This document shows, in pieces, positions 26,550 through 34,608 of a DNA stretch of 64,000 bases. How positions within the stretch are numbered: position 1 is the first letter of the stretch; each line of letters starts with the position of its first letter. Under the pieces are notes generated by a model, which did no database searches, was not told the origin of the DNA, and saw only the letters and a list, made by a program, of their open reading frames with translations. The stretch is from the NCBI RefSeq assembly GCF_007678455.1, contig NZ_VEEP01000001.1:62001-126000 (forward strand). Direction: 5' to 3'. Position numbers and translations under genes: made by a program. Source of the stretch: Cytobacillus oceanisediminis 2691. Its GTDB lineage: Bacteria > Bacillota > Bacilli > Bacillales > Cytobacillaceae.

Positions 26550-27929
26550 TTGTCAGATTATCGGATTGAAAGGGATACGATCGGTGAAATTAAGGTGCCA
26601 TCAGATAAATACTGGGGTGCACAAACTCAGCGAAGCAAACAGAATTTCAAGATTGGAACGGAAAAAATGCCAATAGAAGTGATCTATGCTTTTGCTGAAG
26701 TAAAGAAAGCGGCAGCCAGAGTGAATGCTGCTTCTGGAAAGCTATCGGAAACAAAAGCAAAGGCGATTGAGACGGCCTGTGATGAAGTTCTTGCCGGGCA
26801 ATTCGATACGCATTTTCCATTGGTCGTGTGGCAGACAGGAAGCGGAACGCAGTCTAATATGAACGTCAACGAAGTAGTCGCCAGGAGAGCGAATGAACTG
26901 CTTGCAGAGCAGCAGGCGGAAGAAAAAGTCCATCCGAATGATGATGTGAATATGTCACAGAGTTCGAACGATACTTTCCCGACAGCGATGCATATTGCAG
27001 CTGTAAAAAAAGTGGCGGCTGAAGTATTGCCTGCGCTCGAGCTCCTAAAGGAGACGTTAAGGAAAAAAGAACAGGAATTCAATGAAATCATCAAAATCGG
27101 CAGAACCCATCTCCAGGATGCGACCCCGCTTACATTGGGGCAGGAAATAAGCGGATGGAAAGCGATGCTCGAAAAAGATAAACAAATGATCGAGGATGGC
27201 CTCAAATATGTGAGAGATCTGGCAATAGGCGGGACAGCTGTCGGAACAGGAATAAATGCAGCGAAAGACTTCGGTGACCAGGTAGCAAGCCAGCTTTCCA
27301 GCCAGACAGGAGAAACGTTCCGTTCGGCACCGAATAAATTCCAGGCACTGACATCGCATGATGAGATTGTCTTCCTTCACGGTGCATTAAAAGGACTGGC
27401 AGCTGACTTGATGAAAATTGCTAATGATGTTCGCTGGCTTGCCAGCGGCCCAAGAAGCGGGATTGGTGAGCTCTCCATACCTGCAAATGAACCAGGCAGC
27501 TCCATCATGCCCGGCAAAGTCAACCCAACGCAAAGTGAGGCACTGACAATGGTGGCAACCCAGGTTTTCGGAAATGATGCGACAATCGGATTCGCGGCAA
27601 GTCAGGGTAATTTTGAGTTGAATGTATTCAAGCCTGTCATCATCTATAACTTCCTGCAAAGCGCGAGACTGCTGGCAGATGGAATGAGATCCTTCAATGA
27701 TAACTGTGCAGAAGGCATTGAAGCGAATCTGGATGTCATTGCTGGGCATGTTGACCGGTCACTTATGCTTGTCACGTCCTTGAATCCTCATATTGGTTAT
27801 GAAAAAGCAGCTGAAATCGCCAAGCTTGCTTTCAAGGAAAACACTACTCTGAAGGAAGCGGCAATCAAGACAGGGTATTTGTCCCCAGAACAATATGATG
27901 AGTGGGTCAAGCCTGAAAAGATGATTTGA
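26550..27929 (+). CDS. fumC: class II fumarate hydratase
   Basis: 459 residues, the usual length. It interconverts fumarate and L-malate in the TCA cycle. The three conserved superfamily regions are present: [15 protein letters not shown] (about residue 97), [10 protein letters not shown], and the lyase signature [13 protein letters not shown] (about residue 318), whose flexible loop carries the catalytic Ser. The tetrameric, iron-free class is clear from the motif set. The start codon is TTG with GAGGAGGG upstream. It is known as citG in B. subtilis. Monocistronic. Confidence 0.97.
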   Translation: MSDYRIERDTIGEIKVPSDKYWGAQTQRSKQNFKIGTEKMPIEVIYAFAEVKKAAARVNAASGKLSETKAKAIETACDEVLAGQFDTHFPLVVWQTGSGTQSNMNVNEVVARRANELLAEQQAEEKVHPNDDVNMSQSSNDTFPTAMHIAAVKKVAAEVLPALELLKETLRKKEQEFNEIIKIGRTHLQDATPLTLGQEISGWKAMLEKDKQMIEDGLKYVRDLAIGGTAVGTGINAAKDFGDQVASQLSSQTGETFRSAPNKFQALTSHDEIVFLHGALKGLAADLMKIANDVRWLASGPRSGIGELSIPANEPGSSIMPGKVNPTQSEALTMVATQVFGNDATIGFAASQGNFELNVFKPVIIYNFLQSARLLADGMRSFNDNCAEGIEANLDVIAGHVDRSLMLVTSLNPHIGYEKAAEIAKLAFKENTTLKEAAIKTGYLSPEQYDEWVKPEKMI

Positions 27930-27999
27930 TGGAGAGTATACTCATTGGTACTCTTCCAGGGGCCATGTGAAGATACGTAGTAAGTGAACTGGACAAAAG

Positions 28000-28027
28000 T
28001 AAAGGCCCCCTGATGAAGGGGGCCTAA
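28000..28027. terminator. bidirectional terminator between fumC and the SASP gene
   Basis: AAGGCCCCCT / AGGGGGCCT stem with a short GATGA loop between converging genes. Its T tail is better for neither side than the other; the T-rich TTATTTTATT follows at 28034. Confidence 0.65.
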
Positions 28028-28056
28028 GCCATTCTTATTTTATTGTTTAATGCAAT

Positions 28057-28260
28057 TTAGCGTGCAGATCCGCCAAGTTGTTGCTCAGCCATTTGCACAA
28101 GGCGCTTAGTGATTTCTCCACCAACTGAACCGTTAGCACGAGAAGTCGTTTCGCCGCCAAGCTGTACGCCAAATTCTGTTGCGATTTCGTACTTCATTTG
28201 ATCAAGAGCTTGTTGAACACCGGGAACTAATAATTGATTAGAGTTGTTGCTACTAGCCAT
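28057..28260 (-). CDS. alpha/beta-type small acid-soluble spore protein
   Basis: 67 residues, full length for the family. It coats and protects spore DNA. The germination protease site YEIATEFGV is present, as are the DNA-binding motifs [20 protein letters not shown]. The ATG at 28260 is preceded by AAAGGAGG; an apparent N-terminal extension in the same frame is the structured leader, not protein. A sigma-G promoter lies about 230 nt upstream and two tRNA-like folds lie in between (separate entries). Expression is expected in the forespore. Confidence 0.97.
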   Translation of the reverse strand: MASSNNSNQLLVPGVQQALDQMKYEIATEFGVQLGGETTSRANGSVGGEITKRLVQMAEQQLGGSAR

Positions 28261-28296
28261 TAATATTTCCTCCTTTGTGTTTTTCAGAGTTGTATT

Positions 28297-28356
28297 TGGG
28301 TTAGTATTGGAGTCGAACCAATCATGGCTTTTGCCATGCCGCCTGGGGTTAACCCA
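28297..28356 (-). ncRNA. tRNA-like element 2 in the SASP leader
   Basis: Minus strand: TGGGTTA and TAACCCA form a perfect 7-bp acceptor-like stem. Inside are a hairpin CATGGC-AAAA-GCCATG and a canonical T arm, ATTGG-TTCGACT-CCAAT (5-bp stem, 7-nt loop with TTCGA). Two nt separate the T arm from the acceptor strand, and there is no CCA. Total 60 nt, with no normal anticodon arm. Confidence 0.6.
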
Positions 28357-28367
28357 TGATGAGGAAT

Positions 28368-28427
28368 TGGCTGGGCTAGCCGGAATTGCACCGGCTCGCG
28401 TCATAGCTGCCTTCTAGGCTTAACCCA
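28368..28427 (-). ncRNA. tRNA-like element 1 in the SASP leader, with encoded CCA
   Basis: Minus strand: TGGGTTA pairs with TAGCCCA (7 bp, one G-U), followed by a discriminator G and CCA. The T arm GCCGG-TGCAATT-CCGGC is directly contiguous with the acceptor strand as in a real tRNA. Between acceptor and T arm are only 25 nt with a GCC-TAGAA-GGC mini-hairpin, so there is no room for D plus anticodon arms. It may be a tRNA mimic or pseudo-tRNA. Its 5' strand could alternatively pair with the 3' strand of element 2. Confidence 0.6.
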
Positions 28428-28484
28428 ATGTCTTTATTCGTTTGCTGACCTGCGTTTTTTCTTTGCTGCTGCTTTATTAATAAC

Positions 28485-28514
28485 TAGTATGTTTTGTTTC
28501 GAAAAGTTTATTCG
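28485..28514 (-). promoter_or_regulatory. sigma-G promoter of the SASP gene
   Basis: Minus strand CGAATA, 17 bp, CATACTA: a perfect -10 and a near-perfect -35 for forespore sigma-G. It predicts a ~218-nt leader. Confidence 0.8.
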
Positions 28515-28605
28515 CTGATCAATAAAGGTAATTAATACCATTATTATCACATTACATAACCAATTTTAATCAACACAAACTATTGTTAGCGATACAGGAG
28601 AAAGG

Positions 28606-28857
28606 ATGAAAAAGATGGGGATGTGCCCGATTTGCAATGGCTTCAGAAACGTTGCTCTGCCATGTCCTAACTGCAGCGGCAGCATGGAGGACAGCGGGAG
28701 GGAAGCAGACTTTTATGATGATTACAGCCCGTATATGCCAATTGATCAAATGAAACTGGAGGATGGTTATCCTGCTGACTTTACAGAGGAGGAATGCCCG
28801 CACTTGTTCAAATGTCCAAACTGCGGGACAAGCCAGGTATTTTTAATCAAAGAATGA
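28606..28857 (+). CDS. small zinc-ribbon protein, function unknown
   Basis: 83 residues with several CxxC knuckles: CPICNG near the start, CPNCSGS about residue 25, and CPHLFKCPNCG near the end, enough for one or two zinc-ribbon sites. The centre is acidic (DYSPYMPIDQMKLEDGYPADF). GGAGAAAGG supports the ATG at 28606; ATG 28615 is an alternative. Divergent from the SASP gene. Probably a small metal-binding cytoplasmic protein. Confidence 0.75.
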   Translation: MKKMGMCPICNGFRNVALPCPNCSGSMEDSGREADFYDDYSPYMPIDQMKLEDGYPADFTEEECPHLFKCPNCGTSQVFLIKE

Positions 28858-28876
28858 TAGATCTTCAAGAAAGCAA

Positions 28877-28906
28877 AAAAAGCAACCGCAATGGTTGCTT
28901 TTTCAT
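28877..28906. terminator. bidirectional terminator
   Basis: AAAAAGCAACC / GGTTGCTTTTT perfect stem with a GCAAT loop between converging genes. Confidence 0.9.
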
Positions 28907-28909
28907 GTA

Positions 28910-30010
28910 TTAAGGACGGATCCTTACTTCTGTTTCTGCATCGAAGAAGTGGACCTTGTTCATATCGAATGCCAATTCAATCACCTGGCCTGGAGTTACA
29001 TCTGTGCGGGAATCAACACGAGCAACGAAATCCTGGCCTTCTAATTGAGAATAGATCATAGTTTCTGCACCAGTCAATTCAGATACCTCAACAGTTGCTT
29101 TGATTGTAGCTCCCTGGGAAGCATCGATGAACACTGGCTCGTCATGCAGGTCTTCCGGTCTTACGCCGAGGATGAGGTCTTTGCCAACATAACCCTGTGC
29201 GCGAAGAACTTTCATCTTTCCTTCTGGAACGGCGATAGAAGAGTTGTTGATTGTGAACTTTCCTTCTTCAAGCTTTCCAGTGAAGAAGTTCATGGAAGGA
29301 GATCCGATGAATCCGCCTACGAAGACGTTTTCTGGATTTTCGTAAACTTCTTTTGGCGCTCCAACCTGCTGGATGACACCGTCCTTCATGACTACCAGGC
29401 GTGTTGCCATTGTCATCGCTTCAGTCTGGTCGTGTGTTACGTAAATAGTTGTTGTATTCAAGCGGCGGTGAAGCTTAGCGATTTCTGCACGCATTTGTAC
29501 ACGCAGCTTTGCATCAAGGTTCGATAAAGGTTCGTCCATCAAGAACACCTTAGCGTCACGGACGATAGCACGTCCTAAAGCAACACGCTGGCGCTGACCG
29601 CCTGAAAGTGCCTTTGGCTTGCGGTCTAAATATGGCTCAAGACCAAGAATCTTCGCAGCTTCTTTAACGCGGCGGTCGATTTCGTCCTTAGCAAACTTAC
29701 GAAGCTTCAATCCGAATGCCATGTTATCGTATACAGTCATATGCGGATATAGAGCGTAGTTCTGGAAAACCATCGCGATGTCACGGTCTTTAGGAGGTAC
29801 GTCGTTCACACGCTTTCCGTCGATGTAGAAATCACCCTTGGAAATTTCCTCTAGGCCAGCGATCATCCGAAGAGTTGTGGATTTACCGCAGCCAGATGGT
29901 CCGACGAATACGATGAATTCTTTGTCTTCGATGTGAAGGTTGAAATCTTCTACTGCTGTGACTTTGTTATCATAAATTTTATAAATGTGGTCTAATTTTA
30001 ACTCGGCCAT
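28910..30010 (-). CDS. msmX: sugar ABC transporter ATPase MsmX/UgpC type
   Basis: 366 residues. The ATPase domain has Walker A GPSGCGKSTT, Q-loop FQNYALYPHM, signature LSGGQRQR, Walker B VFLMDEPLSNLD and the H-loop VTHDQTEAM. A C-terminal regulatory domain (residues ~240-366, TOBE-like with GVRPEDLHDEP) follows. MsmX is the shared ATPase for several oligosaccharide importers in B. subtilis, which explains the lack of permease genes nearby. Strong GGGAGG ribosome binding site. It sits downstream of the YxkF-like regulator on the same strand, as in B. subtilis. Confidence 0.95.
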   Translation of the reverse strand: MAELKLDHIYKIYDNKVTAVEDFNLHIEDKEFIVFVGPSGCGKSTTLRMIAGLEEISKGDFYIDGKRVNDVPPKDRDIAMVFQNYALYPHMTVYDNMAFGLKLRKFAKDEIDRRVKEAAKILGLEPYLDRKPKALSGGQRQRVALGRAIVRDAKVFLMDEPLSNLDAKLRVQMRAEIAKLHRRLNTTTIYVTHDQTEAMTMATRLVVMKDGVIQQVGAPKEVYENPENVFVGGFIGSPSMNFFTGKLEEGKFTINNSSIAVPEGKMKVLRAQGYVGKDLILGVRPEDLHDEPVFIDASQGATIKATVEVSELTGAETMIYSQLEGQDFVARVDSRTDVTPGQVIELAFDMNKVHFFDAETEVRIRP

Positions 30011-30132
30011 TTTTTAAGCCTCCCTGATTGTTTGTCTACATGAACAGTTTAGCGAAAAGGCCAGCCACTTATCATCAGCAGGATGCACAAAAAAATGAAA
30101 GCCCTTTTATGCAATTTGTTCAAATTGTGAAA

Positions 30133-31032
30133 TCAGCCCATTTCTTTAAAAAGGCCGGCAAGATAAACAACGATGGCTGCGTCAAAATCCTTCAGCTGCA
30201 CGCCGGTTTTTTCGGTGAACTTGTCCAGTCTGTATTGCAGGGTATTACGGTGTACATACAATTTTTTAGCTGCAAGCGAGACATTCGAATTGGTTTCCAG
30301 GAACGTTTTAATAGTAGCCATTAACTCTTTGTCATCGCCAAATGCCTCGAGAATCGAATGGGAGAGAATATCCTGTAAGTGATTTGGCAGCTGTGTTGCC
30401 AGAAGCATCGGGAAGGCTTTTTCAAAGGTGAAGACATCACCGCGATTGGTAAGTTTCGATAATTTCAGGAATACCTGCTTTTCGTTTGTGAAAAAGTCTG
30501 GGAGCTTTCGGGAAATAGTCTGGAACTTGCCGATATAAAAAGATATTTTAATGAAAAAGTCACTTTCGAATGTTGCAGAAATGGATTGAAGCTCGTCCGC
30601 ATCTTCGATGATTTCCTTCTTTTCTTGAACGATCATTCCATAGGAATCCCTCATCCAGAGGATAGTATGGTCTGGGAAAAAGCCTTGCAACGCTTCATTG
30701 ACTTCTTCTTGTTCAATGTGTTTTGCCTGCATCCGAAATTGAATGAAACGGACCTCATCATTTGCAGCCGGCGGTATTGCTCCTCCATGGAAAAGAAAAT
30801 CATTCCAAGCAAGTGCTTTGCCAGAAAGGGAAGTGTGCTGATCGGTTTCAATATACTGAAGCAAATTTTTCAGCAAGTCAAGCTGGTCTTCCGATATGAC
30901 TTCCTTAGGAATGCTGATCCACGGCGGCTCCTGCCCTGTAGAATGGAACCAGTGGAAGTCGAGTGATGGATTGGCTGGAAAATGATTGTGCGTGACAGAA
31001 TCAGGGAAATAAGCTAATATTTTATTAATCAT
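30133..31032 (-). CDS. yxkF: CdaR/PucR-type helix-turn-helix regulator, YxkF-like
   Basis: 299 residues. The C-terminal ~60 residues hold a PucR-type HTH: FLETNSNVSLAAKKLYVHRNTLQYRLDKF is split by the classic NVSLAAKKLYVHRNTLQYR pattern. The rest is a variable N-terminal domain without recognisable ligand motifs. A longer frame begins upstream, but the ATG at 31032, with GAGGATA upstream, starts the conserved part. The order yxkF-msmX matches B. subtilis, hence the symbol. It may regulate msmX or sugar uptake; that is inferred from position only. Confidence 0.8.
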   Translation of the reverse strand: MINKILAYFPDSVTHNHFPANPSLDFHWFHSTGQEPPWISIPKEVISEDQLDLLKNLLQYIETDQHTSLSGKALAWNDFLFHGGAIPPAANDEVRFIQFRMQAKHIEQEEVNEALQGFFPDHTILWMRDSYGMIVQEKKEIIEDADELQSISATFESDFFIKISFYIGKFQTISRKLPDFFTNEKQVFLKLSKLTNRGDVFTFEKAFPMLLATQLPNHLQDILSHSILEAFGDDKELMATIKTFLETNSNVSLAAKKLYVHRNTLQYRLDKFTEKTGVQLKDFDAAIVVYLAGLFKEMG

Positions 31033-31166
31033 ATAAGTATCCTCAGATTTAGTTTGATAAAAGCTGACATATCTTTTATTATAACAGGTGTGGCTTTTAA
31101 ATGTGAATTTACTCCAGGGGATAAACTGGTAGAAAAAAGGAAAAAATATTGGTATTATAGATACAA

Positions 31167-31180
31167 TACGGGGTACCGTA
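31167..31180 (+). promoter_or_regulatory. dyad operator upstream of the CstR-like gene
   Basis: TACGG-GGTA-CCGTA, perfect 5-bp arms around a G-rich centre, ending 18 bp before the start codon. G-tract dyads are typical CsoR/CstR sites, so autoregulation is plausible. Confidence 0.5.
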
Positions 31181-31198
31181 GGAGAGAGGTGCAGGGAA

Positions 31199-31459
31199 AT
31201 GGAATACACACCAGAAATGAAAAATCGCTTGAAGCGTTTGGAAGGTCAAGTCCGCGGCGTTATCCGGATGATGGAAGAAGAAAATCACTGCAAGGATGTT
31301 GTCACACAATTATCGGCAGTCCGTTCTGCAGTAGACCGTGCAATTGGTTTCATCGTGGCAAAGAACCTGGAATCATGCATCACGGAAGCAGCCAAGGAAG
31401 GCAAAGAAGCCGACGAAGCGATCAAAGATGCAGTCAATATGATTGTTAAAAGCAGATAA
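31199..31459 (+). CDS. CsoR-family regulator, CstR-like (persulfide sensor type)
   Basis: 86 residues, all-helical DUF156 fold (RLKRLEGQVRGVIRMMEE at the start). Copper-sensing CsoR uses Cys-His-Cys. Here Cys31 and Cys60 are present but the His position is Asn56 (NLESC), and the Cys numbering matches S. aureus CstR, which senses sulfane sulfur through a Cys31-Cys60 polysulfide bridge. So a reactive-sulfur sensor is more likely than a copper sensor. No rhodanese or sulfide oxidase gene is adjacent, so its targets lie elsewhere. A dyad directly upstream suggests autoregulation. Confidence 0.85.
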   Translation: MEYTPEMKNRLKRLEGQVRGVIRMMEEENHCKDVVTQLSAVRSAVDRAIGFIVAKNLESCITEAAKEGKEADEAIKDAVNMIVKSR

Positions 31460-31500
31460 GACACCAGCATCCTTTTTAGGATGTGGTGTCTTTTTTTTTG
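31456..31500 (+). terminator. terminator of the CstR-like gene
   Basis: AGACACCAGCATCC / GGATGTGGTGTCT stem with a TTTTTA loop, then eight or more T residues. Confidence 0.9.
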
Positions 31501-31530
31501 TGATTTATTTCGATGGAGCTCATGCTTTTC

Positions 31531-31716
31531 CTATTCATTAGGCGGATCTTCAGGCGGGAGGTCATGGCTTTCCCCTATATTAGGAGTATCGTCCAATCGA
31601 TGGACAGTCCCGCCTGCCATCCCCTCATTGATCATCCTGTCGACATCGACATATACTTTGTCCCGGCCCTCATATTGCAGGTCCTCGGCGAACTTTTTCT
31701 GGTCCTTTTGTTTCAT
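31531..31716 (-). CDS. small acidic protein, function unknown
   Basis: 61 residues, hydrophilic: basic start MKQKDQKKFAEDLQYEGRDK, a central VDVDRMINEGMAGGTV, and an acidic proline-rich tail DLPPEDPPNE. GAAGGAGG lies 7 nt before the ATG at 31716; upstream codons in frame lack a site. It is the last gene on the minus strand of the yhe cluster. Unknown role; possibly a spore small protein given its neighbours. Confidence 0.7.
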   Translation of the reverse strand: MKQKDQKKFAEDLQYEGRDKVYVDVDRMINEGMAGGTVHRLDDTPNIGESHDLPPEDPPNE

Positions 31717-31776
31717 GGTTACCTCCTTCAATCCTTTTACGCTTAGAATGTCGGAAAGGCACAAAAAACATACGGA

Positions 31777-31989
31777 TTATTTATCATATACATGGAAAAG
31801 CATCAACTCGTGAACCCGTTCCTTCAGCTGGTCGATATCCCCGTCAAGGGGCTGTTCGGAAGTCCATTGAATATCTCCGTTTTGGTGATAGATTCCCGTA
31901 TACTTCTGCTTTTTGAAATAAAAGGAAAAATGCCAGCCGGGCATTTCTTTATTTTCGAATAATGATTTGAATTGGAAATGAGTGATCAC
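31777..31989 (-). CDS. yheE: YheE family small protein
   Basis: 70 residues: ITHFQFKSLFENKEMPGWHFSF is split by a conserved aromatic core, then YTGIYHQNGDIQWTSEQP and LKERVHELMLFHVYDK. Length, start and position below yheC/yheD match B. subtilis YheE (DUF5342). The start is GTG at 31989 with AAGGGGG spaced 8 nt; the frame extends upstream without a site. Function unknown. Confidence 0.8.
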   Translation of the reverse strand: MITHFQFKSLFENKEMPGWHFSFYFKKQKYTGIYHQNGDIQWTSEQPLDGDIDQLKERVHELMLFHVYDK

Positions 31990-32059
31990 TGCGATACCCC
32001 CTTTTAGATAATCTATACCACTATTATATAGCAATAGAGGAAGGGGAGGGACCTCAAAC

Positions 32060-33244
32060 TTAAAAACCAGTTTTCCTGAGAAATAGATCCACAAGTGTAA
32101 TGATTCTCTTTTCTTCGATTTGGGATTCATCAAAGCTCATTGGTTTTGAGTTTACTTCAAAAATGGCATATTCTCCTTCTTCAGTGAGCCCGGCATCTAG
32201 CGAGAATTCCCCGAAATATCCCAATTCTTCTGTCAGCAACTGTCCGATTTCCTTCACGGCCCAGGCGAAAAATGCATCATGCCTGGGATTCTTCACAATA
32301 TTATAGGGAAGCACGATTCCGCCTTTCGGCACGTGGGTGGTCAAGTCTTGTTTCTCTGATTGGCGGATGCCGATGCCAGTTACTTCATATCCATTTAGTC
32401 CATCATGCGCATGGACGCGGAAGTCATAGCGCTTTCCGCCAATGGCTGCAGGCCTGATTTCCTTTTGGGCGATATAATCGTACTCTAACAGATGCCTGGA
32501 TTTTGCTAACCAAAATTCCTTTAAACCCGGAAATTCAAGACGATGGGAATGGCTTTCCAACTCAATTCGTCCGTTCCTATGCCGCAGCCGGAAAATCCCG
32601 ATGCCTTTGGACGAAGAAGCTGGCTTCAGATAAATCCCCTGATGTTTTTCAAGAAATGCAGCTAGCTGAATCAACGTCTTTACGCAAATGCTTTCAGGCA
32701 ATAGTTTGTTTAATTGATCATGTCTTGCAAAAATGGAGTATAGCTTGTTTTTGTTGATGAAGGCAGGATTGAAAAATGGGACACCGAGAGCGCAAAAGTA
32801 ATCAATCGCATCCTTGAAAGCCTGCTGCTGTTCGGCATTTCGGAATGGCACGCGATTGAAAACAATATGCGGCAGCGGCGTCTTTACAGGTATCCATTTG
32901 TTGGCTTCAGGTGAAAATGTGACCCCGGTAAGCCCATCCTTGACAACTGTTTCCGGAGGGAAAACAACTGCCATTCCATTGCGCTTCACCAGCTCATCCT
33001 GCAGTGATTTGAAAAGTGATCCGTTGCCTGCAAGTGCCATTTCTTTGCTCATGGAGGTCATGATTCCAACCAGCGGGCCGAGATTTCCCTGTTTGTTTTT
33101 TAAGGTGAATAAGTGTGTTTGCTGTGGGACAGAGCTTGAAGGGGTGGGTCTGATTTGGATTTTATTAAAGCCAAAGCTGATTTTTTCATCAGCTTTGGCT
33201 TCATAGGTCCATTCCTTCGATTCGATGTGATAGCGAAGGTTCAT
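32060..33244 (-). CDS. YheC/YheD-type ATP-grasp protein, paralogue 4
   Basis: 394 residues. The N-terminal ~130 residues are specific to the family (VGIMTS, VFNRVPFRN), then an ATP-grasp fold: substrate/ATP part around VKTLIQLAAFLEKHQGIYLKPASSSKGIGIFRL and the metal-binding end EYAIFEVNSKPMSFDE with Glu and Asn. B. subtilis YheC and YheD are spore-associated; ATP-grasp enzymes form carboxylate-amine bonds, but no reaction is established for this group. It overlaps the next gene upstream by 4 nt (ATGA). It is the last of four tandem paralogues, so co-translation is expected. Confidence 0.88.
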   Translation of the reverse strand: MNLRYHIESKEWTYEAKADEKISFGFNKIQIRPTPSSSVPQQTHLFTLKNKQGNLGPLVGIMTSMSKEMALAGNGSLFKSLQDELVKRNGMAVVFPPETVVKDGLTGVTFSPEANKWIPVKTPLPHIVFNRVPFRNAEQQQAFKDAIDYFCALGVPFFNPAFINKNKLYSIFARHDQLNKLLPESICVKTLIQLAAFLEKHQGIYLKPASSSKGIGIFRLRHRNGRIELESHSHRLEFPGLKEFWLAKSRHLLEYDYIAQKEIRPAAIGGKRYDFRVHAHDGLNGYEVTGIGIRQSEKQDLTTHVPKGGIVLPYNIVKNPRHDAFFAWAVKEIGQLLTEELGYFGEFSLDAGLTEEGEYAIFEVNSKPMSFDESQIEEKRIITLVDLFLRKTGF

Positions 33245-34608
33245 TGGAAAAGTTCCTCAGGTGCTGTAATGGCTTTTTCCGCTAAAAATATGCCAAAGGA
33301 AAGGGAAAGCTTTCGGGTGAGCAGATCGAAATTTTTCAGCTTCGGATGCTTGAAAATCGACCGGCCAGGCTTTGAGTTTGCCTCGAAAAGCCAGACTTTT
33401 CCTGACTTATCAATCCCCAGGTCAAAACCAATCTCCCCGATGATTCCTTCCATGTTTTTTTCTAAAATGGTGCTCAGGATCAGGGCAGCCTCAGTTAGTT
33501 TCTTTTCACAGGACTCACGCTCTTCCTGGTCCTCGAATAACTCATCAAGTGATTTAACGATGCCGCCGTTGTTCACGTGAGTCGTCACACTGCCCTGGCC
33601 AGCAATCTTTGCGGCTATCGCAGCGAGCTGCCACTGTCCATATTCATCTTTATTGGTATGAACCCTGAAATCGATCAGTCGTTTGTCTGACCTCAGCAGG
33701 CTGATGCCCTGCTGGACAATCATCTGTGATAAGTTCCGCTTGTAAAAGACCTTCTTCATCAGTTTTTCAAGACTGTCAAATTTCGTTAACTTATTGACTC
33801 CTTGCTGGTCCCGGTACCGGCAATAATAGTAGCCATTATGCTTATCGAACAGGATTTGATGGATTCCCAGGCCGAGGCTTCCATTGGCTGGTTTGACATA
33901 GACATTTCCGTAGTTTGAGAGCATACGTTCAATAACGGAAAAAGAAGAAAATTGATGGGTTTCAGGCAAGTATTCAACGGCCCGATCATCCTGCTGCAGC
34001 CGTTCGAAAACATCCAGCTTGCTGAAAAAGCCGGGATTGTACCAAGGAATCAGATAATCGGTCTGCATTCTCGCTTTTAAACTGCGAAGCTCTGATTTTC
34101 TTTCTGTCTTTCTGTTTGGCAGGCGATCGTATACGACATTCGGGAAAGGAACTTTAATTTTCTTCCACCCACCCTCTACAAAGAAATAACCGTCAATCAA
34201 CCCTTGTTCCCAATCGATATGCTCCTCGCCAAAAACAAACGGCAGGGCGCCTACTGATTTATTGACTGAAAGCAGCTTGGCGAAGAACATCGAGCGCTCG
34301 CCGATCGGTCTTAAAGGGTAGGGTGTGAAACCGGAGGTCAGGATGCCGATCAGCGGACCGATAAATAATGTTTGCTGGTCAATGAAAACATGCAGGGGAA
34401 TCGACAAATCCGGCATGGACAGCTCTTTCTGCACGTCATTGCTGAGGACAATCACATTCCTCCTTTTTGGATGGGGCGCGACAGTGACATCAAGCAGCTT
34501 GTTGCCGAAAACGACTCTTCTGATATCCTTGCTATTGGGAAGGTCGGCAGGGATGAAGACGAGCTGCTTGGAGTGGGTGATGATTTCCACAGGATATTTC
34601 TTTCTCAT
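33241..34608 (-). CDS. yheD: YheC/YheD-type ATP-grasp protein, paralogue 3 (YheD-like length)
   Basis: 455 residues, close to B. subtilis YheD (about 453). An extra N-terminal ~90-residue domain (VIVLSNDVQKELSMPDLSIP) precedes the common core: GILTSGF, NVVYDRLPNRK, the glycine loop KPANGSLGLGIHQI, and the C-terminal metal site VWLFEANSKPGRSIF. It is flanked on both sides by 4-nt ATGA overlaps. The size makes yheD the best symbol; the others are closer to YheC. Probable role in spore maturation; reaction unknown. Confidence 0.85.
   Translation of the reverse strand: MRKKYPVEIITHSKQLVFIPADLPNSKDIRRVVFGNKLLDVTVAPHPKRRNVIVLSNDVQKELSMPDLSIPLHVFIDQQTLFIGPLIGILTSGFTPYPLRPIGERSMFFAKLLSVNKSVGALPFVFGEEHIDWEQGLIDGYFFVEGGWKKIKVPFPNVVYDRLPNRKTERKSELRSLKARMQTDYLIPWYNPGFFSKLDVFERLQQDDRAVEYLPETHQFSSFSVIERMLSNYGNVYVKPANGSLGLGIHQILFDKHNGYYYCRYRDQQGVNKLTKFDSLEKLMKKVFYKRNLSQMIVQQGISLLRSDKRLIDFRVHTNKDEYGQWQLAAIAAKIAGQGSVTTHVNNGGIVKSLDELFEDQEERESCEKKLTEAALILSTILEKNMEGIIGEIGFDLGIDKSGKVWLFEANSKPGRSIFKHPKLKNFDLLTRKLSLSFGIFLAEKAITAPEELFQ

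Noticed and set aside
28261-28404. 48-residue N-terminal extension of the SASP ORF
   Set aside because: It runs through the tRNA-like leader, while the SASP start has a perfect AAAGGAGG site.
28297-28427. Genuine functional tRNA gene(s)
   Set aside because: Acceptor and T arms are present, but only 25-36 nt remain between them, too short for D plus anticodon arms.
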